In this document: piece by piece, positions 35,701 to 44,404 of the stretch
Layout of the letters: the number at the start of each line of letters is the position of its first letter
Numbering within the stretch: position 1 is the first letter of the stretch
From: Herpetosiphon geysericola
Lineage (GTDB): Bacteria; Chloroflexota; Chloroflexia; Chloroflexales; Herpetosiphonaceae
Assembly: GCF_001306135.1 (NCBI RefSeq)
Contig: NZ_LGKP01000037.1
Span: forward strand, 1-54,008
Direction of reading: 5' to 3'
Length of the DNA: 54,008 nucleotides
Notes under the pieces: generated by a model
The model's input: the letters and a program-made list of their open reading frames with translations, nothing else
The model's database searches: none
Told to the model about the DNA's origin: nothing
Position numbers and translations under genes: made by a program

Positions 35701-35880
35701 ACGATTGCCGCGTTGGCCGTGCGGTTGGATACGACGATTCGCCAGGTCAAAAAAGCCCAATGGCGCGATAATCCCTTTAAGCTGCGTGAAGTCCAGCAGG
35801 CGATTCGCACCGTGCTGCATCCTGATGTGGCACTCGCTGCCATGATCATGGAGATTGTGAAACAGCAACATGACTACTAA
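32761..35880 (+). CDS. hsdR: Type I restriction endonuclease HsdR, 1039 aa
   Basis: Restriction and translocation subunit. The N-terminal PD-(D/E)xK nuclease core is RPDLVLYLNGIAVGVIELKR (about 135-152). The SF2 translocase has Walker A GSGKS (about 278-282), DECH box (387-390), a motif III GFTGTPL, and the motor C-domain with VDKLLTGFDAPPATYLYIDK. The C-terminal helical region is the usual HsdR domain that binds the methylase core. AGGAGG precedes the ATG. Full length with all key residues present, so probably active. It overlaps the peptidase gene by 11 nt. Confidence 0.95.
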   Translation: MTSVGEKERATQETVIEWFTDTLGYRYLGFWKERPNNRNIEESYLSAWLESRGYDAAIITKVIRKVTDAATLGGTKTLYDANRAVYDLLRYGVKIQPSLGEPYQTVWLVDWETPAANDFGIAEEVTVAGVHGKRPDLVLYLNGIAVGVIELKRSTVSVSEGIRQNLDSQRKEFIRPFYTTVQLVMAGNATEGLRYGVIETPEKYYLEWKEDNNSIPSPLLRGLSQVCSKPRLLELIHDFMVFDSGTKKTCRHNQYFGVNAAQTHIQRREGGIIWHTQGSGKSLTMVWLAKWIREHVPQSRVLLITDRTELDEQIEGVFLGVQETIHRTSSGADLVQVLGRDEEWLICSLIHKFGRSDEGDIDGFLEEIRRHLPAQFQPRGDIVVFVDECHRTQSGKLHHAMKALLPNAMLIGFTGTPLLKRDKQTSIEVFGPYIHTYKYNEAVRDGVVLDLRYEARDIDQRLTAPAKIDQWFASKTSGLTDVAKAQIKRRWGTLQQVLSSRERLQMIVADILMDMETRDRLKSGHGNALLVSSSIYSACRLYEFFQATDLAGKCAIITSYKPSPADMKGEESGEGLTEKLRQYAIYCTMLAKHFDEPAETAMYKTAQFEREVKHRFIHQPGQMKLLIVVDKLLTGFDAPPATYLYIDKQMRDHGLFQAICRVNRLDGNDKAYGYIIDYKDLFQSLEHSIREYTGAALDGYDAADVAGLLKDRIQMERERLNEAREAVMALCEPVLAPRDTPAYLAYFCGSSDQPAQLNEREPRRVLLYKLVATLVRSYANLANDMAAAGYSAAETQAIKADVTKYEAIRSEVKIGSGDAVDLKRFEPAMRHLIDTYIRADASEKVSAFEDIPLVQLIVERGEQAIDALPPGIATNQQAVAETIEQNVRRVILDEMAINPRYYERMSDLLDALIQARKQQALDYQAYLAKMVALTRTVMQPETQTTYPPTITSGALRALYDTLEGQLGVAQTDGGEGQDAATIAALAVRLDTTIRQVKKAQWRDNPFKLREVQQAIRTVLHPDVALAAMIMEIVKQQHDY

Positions 35881-36598
35881 ACAGACACAGATCATGGTTG
35901 CAGATATTCCAGTGGAGATCGTGCGCAAACCGATCAAGCATCTGCATCTTGGGGTGTATCCGCCGTATGGCCATGTGCGGGTATCTGTTCCGCTGCGGGT
36001 GGATGATGATGCCATCCGTTTGGCCGTGATTACGCGGTTGCGTTGGATACGCCAGCAACAGGCGCAGTTTGTCCAGCAAGCTCGCCAAGACCAACGGGCC
36101 ATGGTGAGCGGCGAAAGCCACTATGTGGAAGGGCGGCGCTATCGCCTGAGTGTGGTTGAGCAGCATGGCCCCCCGCATGTTCGCCGTTTAAACAATCAGT
36201 ATTTAGAGCTTCAGGTTCGCCCAGAGCACACCCGTGTTCAACGCGAGGCCGTGTTACAACAGTGGTATCGGCAGCAATTGCGCAGCCAGATTCCAGCCTT
36301 GATTGCGAAATGGGAACCACAGATCGGCGTAGCCGTGGCCGCATGGGGCATTAAGCGGATGAAAACGCGCTGGGGAACCTGTAATACGGCGGCACGGCGG
36401 ATTTGGCTGAACTTGGAATTAGCCAAGAAGCCGCTCCCTTGCCTTGAATATGTGGTCGTGCATGAAATGGTGCATTTGCTGGAGCGCCATCACAATACCC
36501 GTTTTCAGGCACACTTGGATCGGCTCTTGCCCCACTGGCGGTTCTATCGTGCTATCTTGAATCAAGCACCGCTTGCCCACGAGGAATGGACGGTGTAG
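35870..36598 (+). CDS. YgjP/SprT-like zinc metallopeptidase (DUF45), 242 aa
   Basis: Member of the YgjP-type metallopeptidase family often found inside type I restriction operons. The zinc motif is HEMVH (198-202) in VVVHEMVHLLERHHNTRF, with a likely third ligand His at 207/208. Upstream are the family phrases TRWGTCN and RIWLNLELAKKPL. There is no signal peptide, so it acts in the cytoplasm. It is coupled to hsdR by an 11-nt overlap. A role in turning over HsdR, or in handling DNA-protein complexes, is conceivable but not shown. Confidence 0.85.
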   Translation: MTTKQTQIMVADIPVEIVRKPIKHLHLGVYPPYGHVRVSVPLRVDDDAIRLAVITRLRWIRQQQAQFVQQARQDQRAMVSGESHYVEGRRYRLSVVEQHGPPHVRRLNNQYLELQVRPEHTRVQREAVLQQWYRQQLRSQIPALIAKWEPQIGVAVAAWGIKRMKTRWGTCNTAARRIWLNLELAKKPLPCLEYVVVHEMVHLLERHHNTRFQAHLDRLLPHWRFYRAILNQAPLAHEEWTV

Positions 36599-36696
36599 TA
36601 TGATTCGCGGGTAAGATTGGGCTAAATATTTGAACTATCGATGCTTGCATTATTCTCTGATACCATGGCTGTAGTGTTAACCTGTGGGGTAAAACC

Positions 36697-38376
36697 ATGT
36701 ACTTAAAGTCGATTACAATCCAAAAATTTGGCCCATTCTTTGAGCCAGCGACATTAATCCTTGAACCTAGTATCACAGTGTTGACGGGACGAAATGATAC
36801 AGGGAAATCGGCTCTGCTTCGGGCTATCCAGTTACTGTATTCTCGTAAGGCTATTGTTGAGGATGATGCGAATATTGATTGGTTATCAGAGAATACAGTA
36901 TCTTGGAAAGATGATCCTGATATTCGATGTAATGCTATTTTTACAACGAAGAATATGCAACAATATGTTACAGGAAGCAATATAACCAATGAAACAGGAG
37001 ATATTGAGTTACAATTCACTATGTCACCAAATATGAGGAAGGCTCGTGTTAATAAAGTTATCTATGATGATCGCAAAGAAGAAGGTAGTATGGTACTTAA
37101 AGGATTGCCGGGTCTTATGGCATTTCCAATAGAGGAGAACATTAATGGTCTCTTGATTGAAGAAAAAATGAACCAATTAGAAATAGAGTTAATGACGTTA
37201 GCGTTTGGTGAAAATGCAATAAAAAGAATCCAAGATTTAAATAAAACAAATTTTTTAAAGATATTAAAAGAAGCAAACAAAAAAATTAATGATTTATTGA
37301 AAAGCATGCTACAGAATAGTAATCTAGATATCGTTTTAGAAATTTCTAGAATCTCATCTAATCCTCTAGAATTGTCAATCAGTATTTTGGATGAATACCA
37401 AGGAGAAACTCCCCTTAATGTGCGAGGTTATGGTGTCCGGAAGATTATATCGCTTCTTGTTGCTCTCCTTACGAGAAAAGATACTAAAAAGCCACTTTTA
37501 ATTCTCTTTGATGAACCAGAGAATGGACTTCATGCCGATGCTCAGCATTTTCTTCGGATAGTTTTGGAAGGGCTAGCAAAAAATGAGAATATTCAAGTTA
37601 TTTATACAACCCACTCCCCATCTATGATTAATCCAATGCTTCCAACACACATTCGTCTCTTGGAACGAAAAACAGTTGATGGCAAGGCAACAACCATTAT
37701 TAATAATCAACCAATCGAGGAGAATTTTGCGCTTGTTCGATCAAGCCTTGGGATGAACCCGGCTGATTCGCTCCTTTATGCGCCGATTACGATTGTCGTC
37801 GAAGGAATTACAGAAGTATTTACGCTTCCCTTAATTCTAATGAAGTTCCACGCTCATCAGGTTGCTGGATTCGAGAAAGTAAAGGTCTTTCTTTCAATTA
37901 TCCATCTTCTTGATGGCCGAGGTGGTGAGATGGATTATTGGTGCCGAATGGCGCAATCACAAGGATGTCAACCTATTATTTTTGCTGATGGTGACCAACG
38001 CAAAAGATTGGCGCGGCCCGGCGTTCGTGAAAAATTAGGGGATATCCCAAAGGTCTTGCTTGATGAAGGTTCAGAAATTGAGGACACTGTTTCCAAGAAT
38101 ATCTATTTTTCTGCGCTTCGTGTCATCATAAAAGAGGATGGAATAACAAATGAAGCATTTGAGCATTGGCTATCCACTTCTAGCCTTGCTCCACAGATGA
38201 TGTTTAGTAAAAAGGTTGATGCTTGGCTTGCAAAAGAGTTTCCATTGATAAGTCACGATTACAATAAGCCGCAAACTATGGCGAAAGCAATAGAAATAGC
38301 ATCCATTGAGGATATTAATCAAGCACCTTTTTTAGAACTGGTTCAAACTATTGATAGACTTTTGAATCAGCGGTAA
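36697..38376 (+). CDS. OLD-family ATPase/Toprim nuclease, 559 aa
   Basis: N-terminal ABC/SMC-like ATPase: Walker A GRNDTGKS (31-38), a signature-like GYGVRKIISLL, and Walker B ILFDEPENGL with Asp272-Glu273 and the following His in LHADA. C-terminal Toprim nuclease: VVEGITE (Glu369) and FADGDQRKR (Asp431, Asp433). OLD-family proteins are DNA nucleases used in phage defence. The next gene is not a UvrD helicase, so this is not a Gabija pair. It begins 98 nt after the type I operon and is more AT-rich than it, suggesting separate acquisition. Confidence 0.85.
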   Translation: MYLKSITIQKFGPFFEPATLILEPSITVLTGRNDTGKSALLRAIQLLYSRKAIVEDDANIDWLSENTVSWKDDPDIRCNAIFTTKNMQQYVTGSNITNETGDIELQFTMSPNMRKARVNKVIYDDRKEEGSMVLKGLPGLMAFPIEENINGLLIEEKMNQLEIELMTLAFGENAIKRIQDLNKTNFLKILKEANKKINDLLKSMLQNSNLDIVLEISRISSNPLELSISILDEYQGETPLNVRGYGVRKIISLLVALLTRKDTKKPLLILFDEPENGLHADAQHFLRIVLEGLAKNENIQVIYTTHSPSMINPMLPTHIRLLERKTVDGKATTIINNQPIEENFALVRSSLGMNPADSLLYAPITIVVEGITEVFTLPLILMKFHAHQVAGFEKVKVFLSIIHLLDGRGGEMDYWCRMAQSQGCQPIIFADGDQRKRLARPGVREKLGDIPKVLLDEGSEIEDTVSKNIYFSALRVIIKEDGITNEAFEHWLSTSSLAPQMMFSKKVDAWLAKEFPLISHDYNKPQTMAKAIEIASIEDINQAPFLELVQTIDRLLNQR

Positions 38377-38775
38377 ACTGTGTTTGGATTGGAATCCAAG
38401 GCAATAGTGACCAAAAATGATATAAAAAGCAAATAGAAATGCTGGTTTTGTTGTATCCAGCATCTTTACAATACTGTATTTACATTGATTATTGCTTTTA
38501 TTCCCCCATGTAGCGTATCATCAGGCGGTGGAGAAATGGTAACAACACACGCCGTTGAAGCGTATCAAATATTGTCAGTCCAAAATACGCAGATCATAAA
38601 CCGGTCTATTCATACCATAGATAAAGATCCCACACATCAATAACAATACATATGATGTTTATCGTATTTTGGCCACCCATAAGTTCGCCTTTTCAGACAG
38701 TATTCCAGCGTTTAATCCAAAAGAAGAGATGGGATTCTAATCTACCCATCCTTGAATATTTCTATGGAGGGAATG
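38377..38775. other. Intergenic region between OLD and ATPase genes
   Basis: AT-rich spacer with no gene. Near its start a stem (ATGCTGG at 38439-38445 with CCAGCAT at 38457-38463) followed by CTTT may end the OLD transcript. The promoter of the next gene is presumably in the second half. Confidence 0.4.
38439..38467 (+). terminator. Weak terminator after the OLD gene
   Basis: 7-bp perfect stem, 11-base loop rich in T, followed by CTTT. Position after the stop fits a terminator, but the loop is long. Confidence 0.35.
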
Positions 38776-40482
38776 ATGACACCATTTGATATCCATAGCC
38801 TCATCTTCGGTAGCGACGATGCCGAATTTGATCAGAAAAATGGCTTTCTCAGTAAGGTTTTTCTGAGTACCGCAGTCTATGAACGGATTAAACGATACAA
38901 TAAGGAAGTTGTTATTGGTCGAAAAGGGTCTGGGAAAAGTGCAATCTGTATTATGCTCAAGAATGCGCTGGATGAAGATGGCAAAGTGATATTAATTACG
39001 CCTGACTCATTATCTCAAAGTAAGATTAGCTCATTGAAAAGCAGTAGCATTAACGAAGAAGAATCATATATCCTAAGTTGGAAATACTTGATAGCAACAA
39101 TACTAGGAAAAGCAATAGTCGAAGATAAAAAAATATTTAGTAAATATAGTGAATTTAAGAAAATTAAAAGGTTTCTTATTGAAAACAGAGAAATAAAAAA
39201 AAGACTATTTAATTTTAAAGTAGGATCTTTTGCAAAAATGACGATTAGTACCCCTATTGGGTCAATCGAATTTGATCCAAAACAGACTCAAATAGATGCG
39301 GCAACCGAGCTTGATGAATTTATTCAAAGTATAAGCAGAATATTGATTAAAGATAATAATCGTAAATATACCTTATTGATGGATAAAATAGATGATATTT
39401 GGAATCAAACGAATGAGTCAAGAATGATGGTTATTGGACTTCTAAAATCTATACATATTCTCAATAATATATTTCATAATATTAAAATTATAACTTTTTT
39501 GAGATCAGATATCTATGACATATTAATATTTAATGATCGTGATAAATTGAGGAGTAGAGAAGAGAGGATTGAATGGGATAAAGATGGGTTAAAAAGAATG
39601 ATTTGTAATAGAGCAAGAATATCCTCAAATATAGATGAGGATGATATAGATACAGTATGGAGGATGGTTTTTCCTGAAAATGTAAAGAACCAAGCTTCGT
39701 TTCAATATATGATTGATAGGACGCTTATGCGGCCAAGAGATATAATTTATTTTTGCAATATCTCATTAAATGAAGCACAAAATAAACAAAGAACAAAAAT
39801 ATCTGAAGAAGATGTTCTTCTTGCAGAAGAACAATATTCAGTATGGAAATCACAAGATATTATTAGTGAATTCTTTGTTCAATATCCCTATTTAGAGAAT
39901 ATATTTAACGAGTTTTATGACTGTACCAGTCCTTTACCTGACGGAAAGTTATTAGATGTTCATGGGAATTTAATTTCATCATCGAATAAATATCAAGAAG
40001 ATGGTATTTCTGTGGAAAAGCTATTCCAAATCCTCTATTATGTTGGGTTTTTAGGTATAAGAAGAGATAATGTCGATAATTTTAGTCATAAAAATCAATA
40101 TATGACAGCTAATGAGAATGATTTATTAATCATACATCCATTATTTTTCTCTTCATTAAGAATAAAATATTCATCAATTATTAAAGTTAGTGATATGAAT
40201 ATTAATTCAGGTATAGCACATGGAGTAGTGATAGGTGTAAATAGTGGCTCGATAATTCGATCTTCCCCAATTGGAAAAGAAGATTCTATAAATCACTATA
40301 AAAAAATACTAGAATTATATATTAGCAACTTAAAGAATATAGAAAGGAATATAGAATTGCAGCGTGCTAAATATGGCACTCTCACGACTCTTCAATTACA
40401 TAATCAGTTTACTAGTGTACAGGCAGAAATAGACACTATTCGTAAAATAATCATAGGCCTAGAAGATGAGAGTAGTCAATGA
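38776..40482 (+). CDS. Sll1717-type P-loop ATPase with helical-hairpin tail, 568 aa
   Basis: The start ATG at 38776 follows GGAGGG by about 4 nt. N-terminal FGSDDAEFD and GRKGSGKSA (Walker A, 48-55) match the Sll1717 family of AAA/KAP-like ATPases. The later MDKIDDIW and FLRSDIYD fit the Walker B and sensor regions. Residues 330-480 are helical. The last 60 residues form a predicted helical hairpin (NLKNIERNIELQRAKYGTLT, QLHNQFTSVQAEIDTIRKI) resembling the N-terminus of the protein at 45268 and probably a protein-interaction module. AT-rich. Family members are common in defence islands but their mechanism is not known to me. Confidence 0.7.
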   Translation: MTPFDIHSLIFGSDDAEFDQKNGFLSKVFLSTAVYERIKRYNKEVVIGRKGSGKSAICIMLKNALDEDGKVILITPDSLSQSKISSLKSSSINEEESYILSWKYLIATILGKAIVEDKKIFSKYSEFKKIKRFLIENREIKKRLFNFKVGSFAKMTISTPIGSIEFDPKQTQIDAATELDEFIQSISRILIKDNNRKYTLLMDKIDDIWNQTNESRMMVIGLLKSIHILNNIFHNIKIITFLRSDIYDILIFNDRDKLRSREERIEWDKDGLKRMICNRARISSNIDEDDIDTVWRMVFPENVKNQASFQYMIDRTLMRPRDIIYFCNISLNEAQNKQRTKISEEDVLLAEEQYSVWKSQDIISEFFVQYPYLENIFNEFYDCTSPLPDGKLLDVHGNLISSSNKYQEDGISVEKLFQILYYVGFLGIRRDNVDNFSHKNQYMTANENDLLIIHPLFFSSLRIKYSSIIKVSDMNINSGIAHGVVIGVNSGSIIRSSPIGKEDSINHYKKILELYISNLKNIERNIELQRAKYGTLTTLQLHNQFTSVQAEIDTIRKIIIGLEDESSQ

Positions 40483-41287
40483 TTTCTCGTGATAATGCAC
40501 CTGTTTTTCTGTACATTGGATTATATCGGTGGAGGTGCGAATCGCATTTCAGATATCAGGCAGGATTTATAAAAAACTCGGACTATCGAGTAATGTGCAA
40601 TAAACCCATTCTCGTATTACTTGCTACTTTTTGGATTGTGGCATCGACTCGATCACTGTCGAGTGGGAAAGATCTGAGTTTCCTCAGCCATAAACTATTT
40701 CCATCATCGTGAAGGATACTGGACAATTTTACTTGGCCACCTATATGGCCACCCATGGCTATTATCAGCCTAGCAGCAGCGACCAACGAGGACAAAACAA
40801 TGGCCGATGGCTGAGAGAAGCATGGCGGCAAACGCGACGGTGTAGGCCGCAAGCCCAGTTTGAATCCATTGGCAGAGGTGCTACTACACACCCTCTTCAA
40901 CTCAAGATGTCCGCCATAATCCGTCATGAGTACGAGCGATTTGTTACAGGAATATAGTATTAGCCAAGAACAGCTGATTGAGGAACCCACCTCGAGCTGA
41001 GGGCGTTTCAGGTCGCAGCCGCGCCACAGATTGATTCTGCGAGCAAGCTCGTTATTTGTTGGTATACTTCGAAATCCTTTATAATCACCAATAGCTCCAT
41101 TCTCGTGTGGGCTATCAACCATCGGTGATGGTTGACGCTATTGGGAACGGATTCAGACGCTTATTCAGTCCATTGTGATCACATCAGCCATATAGACCGA
41201 GAATTGTGGTCCGTCGGTTGTTGCCACATCCCGAACTAATGCAAGAAGTCGAATGTGCCAGTGATGGACAGTAGAAAAGGAGATGCA
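40483..41287. other. Intergenic region with possible transposase scrap
   Basis: No intact gene. On the plus strand around 40821-40916 a frame reads GKRDGVGRKPSLNPLAEVLLHTLF, reminiscent of the N-terminus of IS5-type transposases, then stops. A perfect 8-bp hairpin (41116-41123 with 41127-41134, loop GGT) follows. This marks the right edge of the defence island. Confidence 0.35.
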
Positions 41288-42550
41288 ATGGCACGGTTGC
41301 CAAGTGTCGATGGAGATCAAGATGCCTGGGGTGATATTCTCAACGAGTATCTCCTCGTCGGCCACCATCCTGATGGAACCCATAAGACGGAGGTCTTCGG
41401 AATCTTCAATGTCCAGGCGTTTGGAGCCGTCGGCGATGGAGTTACTGATGACACCAATGCTATCCAAGCCGCGTTGAATGCTGCTGCTCCCGTCGGCGGC
41501 GTTGTCTGGCTCACGCCGACTGCTCATGCCTATCGGTGTAATGGGGGACTCATCATTCCACCCCATGTGACCCTTAAAGGTGGGTATAGCGGCATGCGAC
41601 GTGGCCTCCAACTATGGGGTGAGCCAGCCCGTGGTTCCACGATCCATGTGTACACCACGGATGTCTTTCTTACCATGCGGCATAACACGGTTCTTGATGG
41701 GGTGGAACTATTTTATCCCGAGCAGGTTACCCAAGGGATTCCCATTCCCTACGGGTGGACGATTCATGTGCCCACGGATCAGCATGGGGTCACGATTCGG
41801 AACATCACCTGTCCCAATCCCTATCAACTGCTGTCGGTGAACGCTGATGGGATCTTGATTGACAGCATTCAAGGGTATCCCCTGCTAGTGGGCATTAAAC
41901 TTGGTCGGGTTGCCGATGTAGCACGCATCACGAATATTCAATTCAATCCGAATGTGTGGGCTGCCGCTGGAGCGTCACTGCGGACGTGGGTCCAAACAAC
42001 AGGCTATTGTTTGGATATTGAGCAAGCGGAGGAGTTCATGGTCCAGAATTTCTTTGGCTATGGCTACCTTCGCGGCATCTGGTTCCGCGAGAATCTCAGT
42101 AGCACGGGATTCCCGGGTAGTTATGGCAGCATTAACAATTTCGGTTTTGATAGTGTTCAAGAAGGGATTATTGTTGAAACCCGAGGGGTATCGAATCGCC
42201 AGGGGCTTTCAATCAGTAACGGGCGAATTATTCCCTTTGCCGGCACGGTTGGCGCACGCACGGGCATCAAACTATCCGATACAGGGACACCCCAAGGACC
42301 CGCGTTGAGTATTAGCAATGTGAGCTTTTTTGGCGCTCATGAACGTTCAATCTGGATTCAGTCGAATTCGGGTGTGCGCATGACCATGCTGGGGGGACAA
42401 GCAACCGAATATACCAACGAGATGGTACTGTGTGAAAGCGCAACAGGGGTGGTGCGCTTGGTCGGTGTTCGCTCATTCAACGGCATTGGGCCACGCATTA
42501 ATAACGGTGGCGGTGGCAACGTGAGCGATACCGCACCAATGGCACTTTAA
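41288..42550 (+). CDS. Pectate-lyase-like right-handed beta-helix protein, 420 aa
   Basis: The N-terminal phrase FNVQAFGAVGDGVTDDTNAIQAAL is the hallmark of the pectate-lyase-3/GH28-like superfamily, found in polysaccharide lyases and phage tailspikes. The rest shows regular short repeats (ITNIQFNPN, ISNGRIIP, ISNVSFFGA) of a parallel beta-helix. No signal peptide is seen, which is odd for a polysaccharide enzyme and may suggest a tail-fibre-like or domain-only origin. The ATG at 41288 follows AGGAGA. The Tat-signal small protein lies 16 nt downstream. Substrate unknown. Confidence 0.75.
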   Translation: MARLPSVDGDQDAWGDILNEYLLVGHHPDGTHKTEVFGIFNVQAFGAVGDGVTDDTNAIQAALNAAAPVGGVVWLTPTAHAYRCNGGLIIPPHVTLKGGYSGMRRGLQLWGEPARGSTIHVYTTDVFLTMRHNTVLDGVELFYPEQVTQGIPIPYGWTIHVPTDQHGVTIRNITCPNPYQLLSVNADGILIDSIQGYPLLVGIKLGRVADVARITNIQFNPNVWAAAGASLRTWVQTTGYCLDIEQAEEFMVQNFFGYGYLRGIWFRENLSSTGFPGSYGSINNFGFDSVQEGIIVETRGVSNRQGLSISNGRIIPFAGTVGARTGIKLSDTGTPQGPALSISNVSFFGAHERSIWIQSNSGVRMTMLGGQATEYTNEMVLCESATGVVRLVGVRSFNGIGPRINNGGGGNVSDTAPMAL

Positions 42551-42566
42551 TGGAAGGATGGTATCT

Positions 42567-42800
42567 ATGGATTCCACCGCGAAGAGTACGTCCTTCTTGG
42601 TTCGCAGGCGTGACTTCTTGAAACTTGTCTGCGTCTTGGCGGTTGCTCTTGGGACAAACACTGCTGAGGAAGCAGCCAGCCGTTCGCTCAACCCCACGCC
42701 TCAAGGCAGATCTGGCTATGGGGCTGGGCCTTATGGGCGCGGCAAGTATGGGAAGTCAACACCCTTAGAACGCGTCTTCATTCCACTGGTCACGAAATGA
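42567..42800 (+). CDS. Tiny Tat-signal protein with GYG repeats, 77 aa
   Basis: MDSTAKSTSFLVRRRDFLKLVCVLAVALG contains a twin-arginine export motif (RRRDFLK) followed by a hydrophobic core. The remainder has Gly/Tyr repeats (GYGAGPYGRGKYG) and ends RVFIPLVTK. The Tat signal implies export of a folded or cofactor-bound product, unusual for a 45-residue mature peptide; it may be exported with a partner such as the upstream beta-helix protein. GGAAGG precedes the ATG at 42567, deciding the start. No cysteine is in the mature part. Function unknown. Confidence 0.65.
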   Translation: MDSTAKSTSFLVRRRDFLKLVCVLAVALGTNTAEEAASRSLNPTPQGRSGYGAGPYGRGKYGKSTPLERVFIPLVTK

Positions 42801-43660
42801 AGTGATGGCGTGATTGGTCTCGTCTCATCGTGTCAGCCCAGTACGAGAGCAGTACACTACCGAGTCGGGAATACCGAGCCATGGCCACTAAGTACGGCAC
42901 TAGTGGCCATCTGATGGAAAACTCACTACAGAAAACGCATTGTATGGTGGATAAGACTATAGTGCAATCAGTCGTCCTTCAATGATCGCACAGTAGGAGC
43001 ACACATCATGGTTTCTCGTTAAACGTATGATATTCCCGCTCCACTATCGCCGCTACGGGCTATTTGGTAGTTTCGTATCACTCGTATATGTGAAGCCCAT
43101 GAAGCACCGATGAACCAATGTGGTGTATGAAATTAACCTAACACCCAATCATATAATGGCCTTATTGAGTAATAATTAACAAGAGTGTATTGACATAATT
43201 AATGGTGTTATTGTGCTCTATTTCCTTGCAAGGTGGATGATTATGCGGCTAAAAACGCATGATCATCCCGTCGTTAACTACACGTTTGAGAAGAACATTA
43301 TTATCGCCAATTCAGGAACCTTCACTCAGACTGATAGTTCTGCTTGAAAGACACTATGAGCATCCCATGCAATTATGAACAACTATCATGAGATTTCCAA
43401 TCACGATCCGTTGCGGATTCAGCGACGACACTATAATAATTGACATAATAAAAGGTATGTCGCTTGTGTCTATCAAATAACTTTTCCTCAAGACCGAAGC
43501 GAACCTCTGGATAAGGGCACTTAACCACAATGGATCGCGCCGTAACGAATAATGCAGAAATAAACATGCATAATTTTCCTTAAAACCCTTTGCACCTCTT
43601 GACGGTAGCTGTATGCTAGGCATAAGGCTTAATGTACGTAATCGTGAAGGAGGCATGCTG
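42801..43660. other. Long intergenic region
   Basis: 860 bp without a recognisable gene. A 10-bp inverted repeat (ATGGCCACTA at 42881-42890, TAGTGGCCAT at 42901-42910) could be a terminator or site. TTGACA occurs near 43190 without a good -10. Fragmentary frames on both strands suggest decay. Confidence 0.4.
42881..42910. repeat. 10-bp perfect inverted repeat
   Basis: Arms ATGGCCACTA and TAGTGGCCAT around a 10-base loop, about 80 nt after the Tat-protein gene. No T-tract, so function is uncertain. Confidence 0.4.
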
Positions 43661-44404
43661 ATGCTCCCCGATCGCTTCTGGTTTTATGCAGCGCTGGTCC
43701 AGGTAACGCGGAAGCCCGCTCCGGTCTTTTGTCGTCGCTGTCATCGTGTTATCCACGTCATGGGCGATCCGCAGATCTGTGGCCCGCACTATTGCAGCCC
43801 TGCCTGTCAGGAAACGGCGCGCCATACCTATCGGCAAACGATGCAGCCATCTCCATCAACACACGACCCAGCATCGTTTGTTCCTTCTACCTATCCCCAT
43901 CCCGTATGCTTTGTCTGTTGGCCCTCGGAGGTCAGGCTCGATGCGCTCGATATCGTGCACGCATCCTTGCAGGCGATGACGACAACTGCCCAGGCGCAGC
44001 AAGTCATTCCCTTAATCCGTGCCCTGCTCGATGAGTACCGTGCGGTCATGCTGCGGGTGGTTGTGCTCGATGGATTCCTCTATCAGCCATCAGCCATTGA
44101 GTCTCGGGTGGCACGCCTCTTTATTTTCGATCCCGAGCGCACCGATCAGCGATGGACGGATCACCTTTCTGCGATGGCCGCACGCCTTGCCACCGACACC
44201 ACCCTCGATGCGGAACGACGGGCAGACCTTATGGCTCTTGGGAGCGCCGTGCGTGAGGGGTTTTTGCGCATGCACGCCGCCAGTTGTGCGTTTGAGCAGC
44301 AGTGTGACCCAGACCAGCGCCCATATGCTACCTATTTGCTTGCGACCCTTCTGTGCCAGCTGGAAACTACGATTCGGGCAGACCATGCGTGGGATCGTCG
44401 TTGA
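43661..44404 (+). CDS. Zinc-ribbon protein of unknown function, 247 aa
   Basis: Residues about 20-55 hold paired cysteines (CRRCH..., CGPHYCSPAC) that could bind one zinc ion. The rest is helical (LIRALLDEYRAVMLRVVVLDGFLY, RTDQRWTDHL) without a named family. The AAGGAGG at 43647-43653 is 7 nt from the ATG at 43661, preferred over 43655 and 43613. It stands alone in a gene-poor stretch. A DNA- or RNA-binding role would be a guess. Confidence 0.6.
   Translation: MLPDRFWFYAALVQVTRKPAPVFCRRCHRVIHVMGDPQICGPHYCSPACQETARHTYRQTMQPSPSTHDPASFVPSTYPHPVCFVCWPSEVRLDALDIVHASLQAMTTTAQAQQVIPLIRALLDEYRAVMLRVVVLDGFLYQPSAIESRVARLFIFDPERTDQRWTDHLSAMAARLATDTTLDAERRADLMALGSAVREGFLRMHAASCAFEQQCDPDQRPYATYLLATLLCQLETTIRADHAWDRR

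Noticed and set aside
36697-40482. Gabija (GajA/GajB) or PARIS pair
   Set aside because: The OLD protein fits GajA-like architecture, but the following gene has no UvrD helicase motifs and no separate Toprim DUF4435 protein is present.
40479-40712. 77-aa ORF overlapping the stop of the Sll1717 ATPase
   Set aside because: The ATGA overlap is suggestive, but the sequence lacks domain-like character and runs into decayed intergenic DNA.
40583-41122. 179-aa minus-strand ORF
   Set aside because: Covers intergenic DNA with a competing transposase-like scrap on the other strand, and shows no motif or start site.
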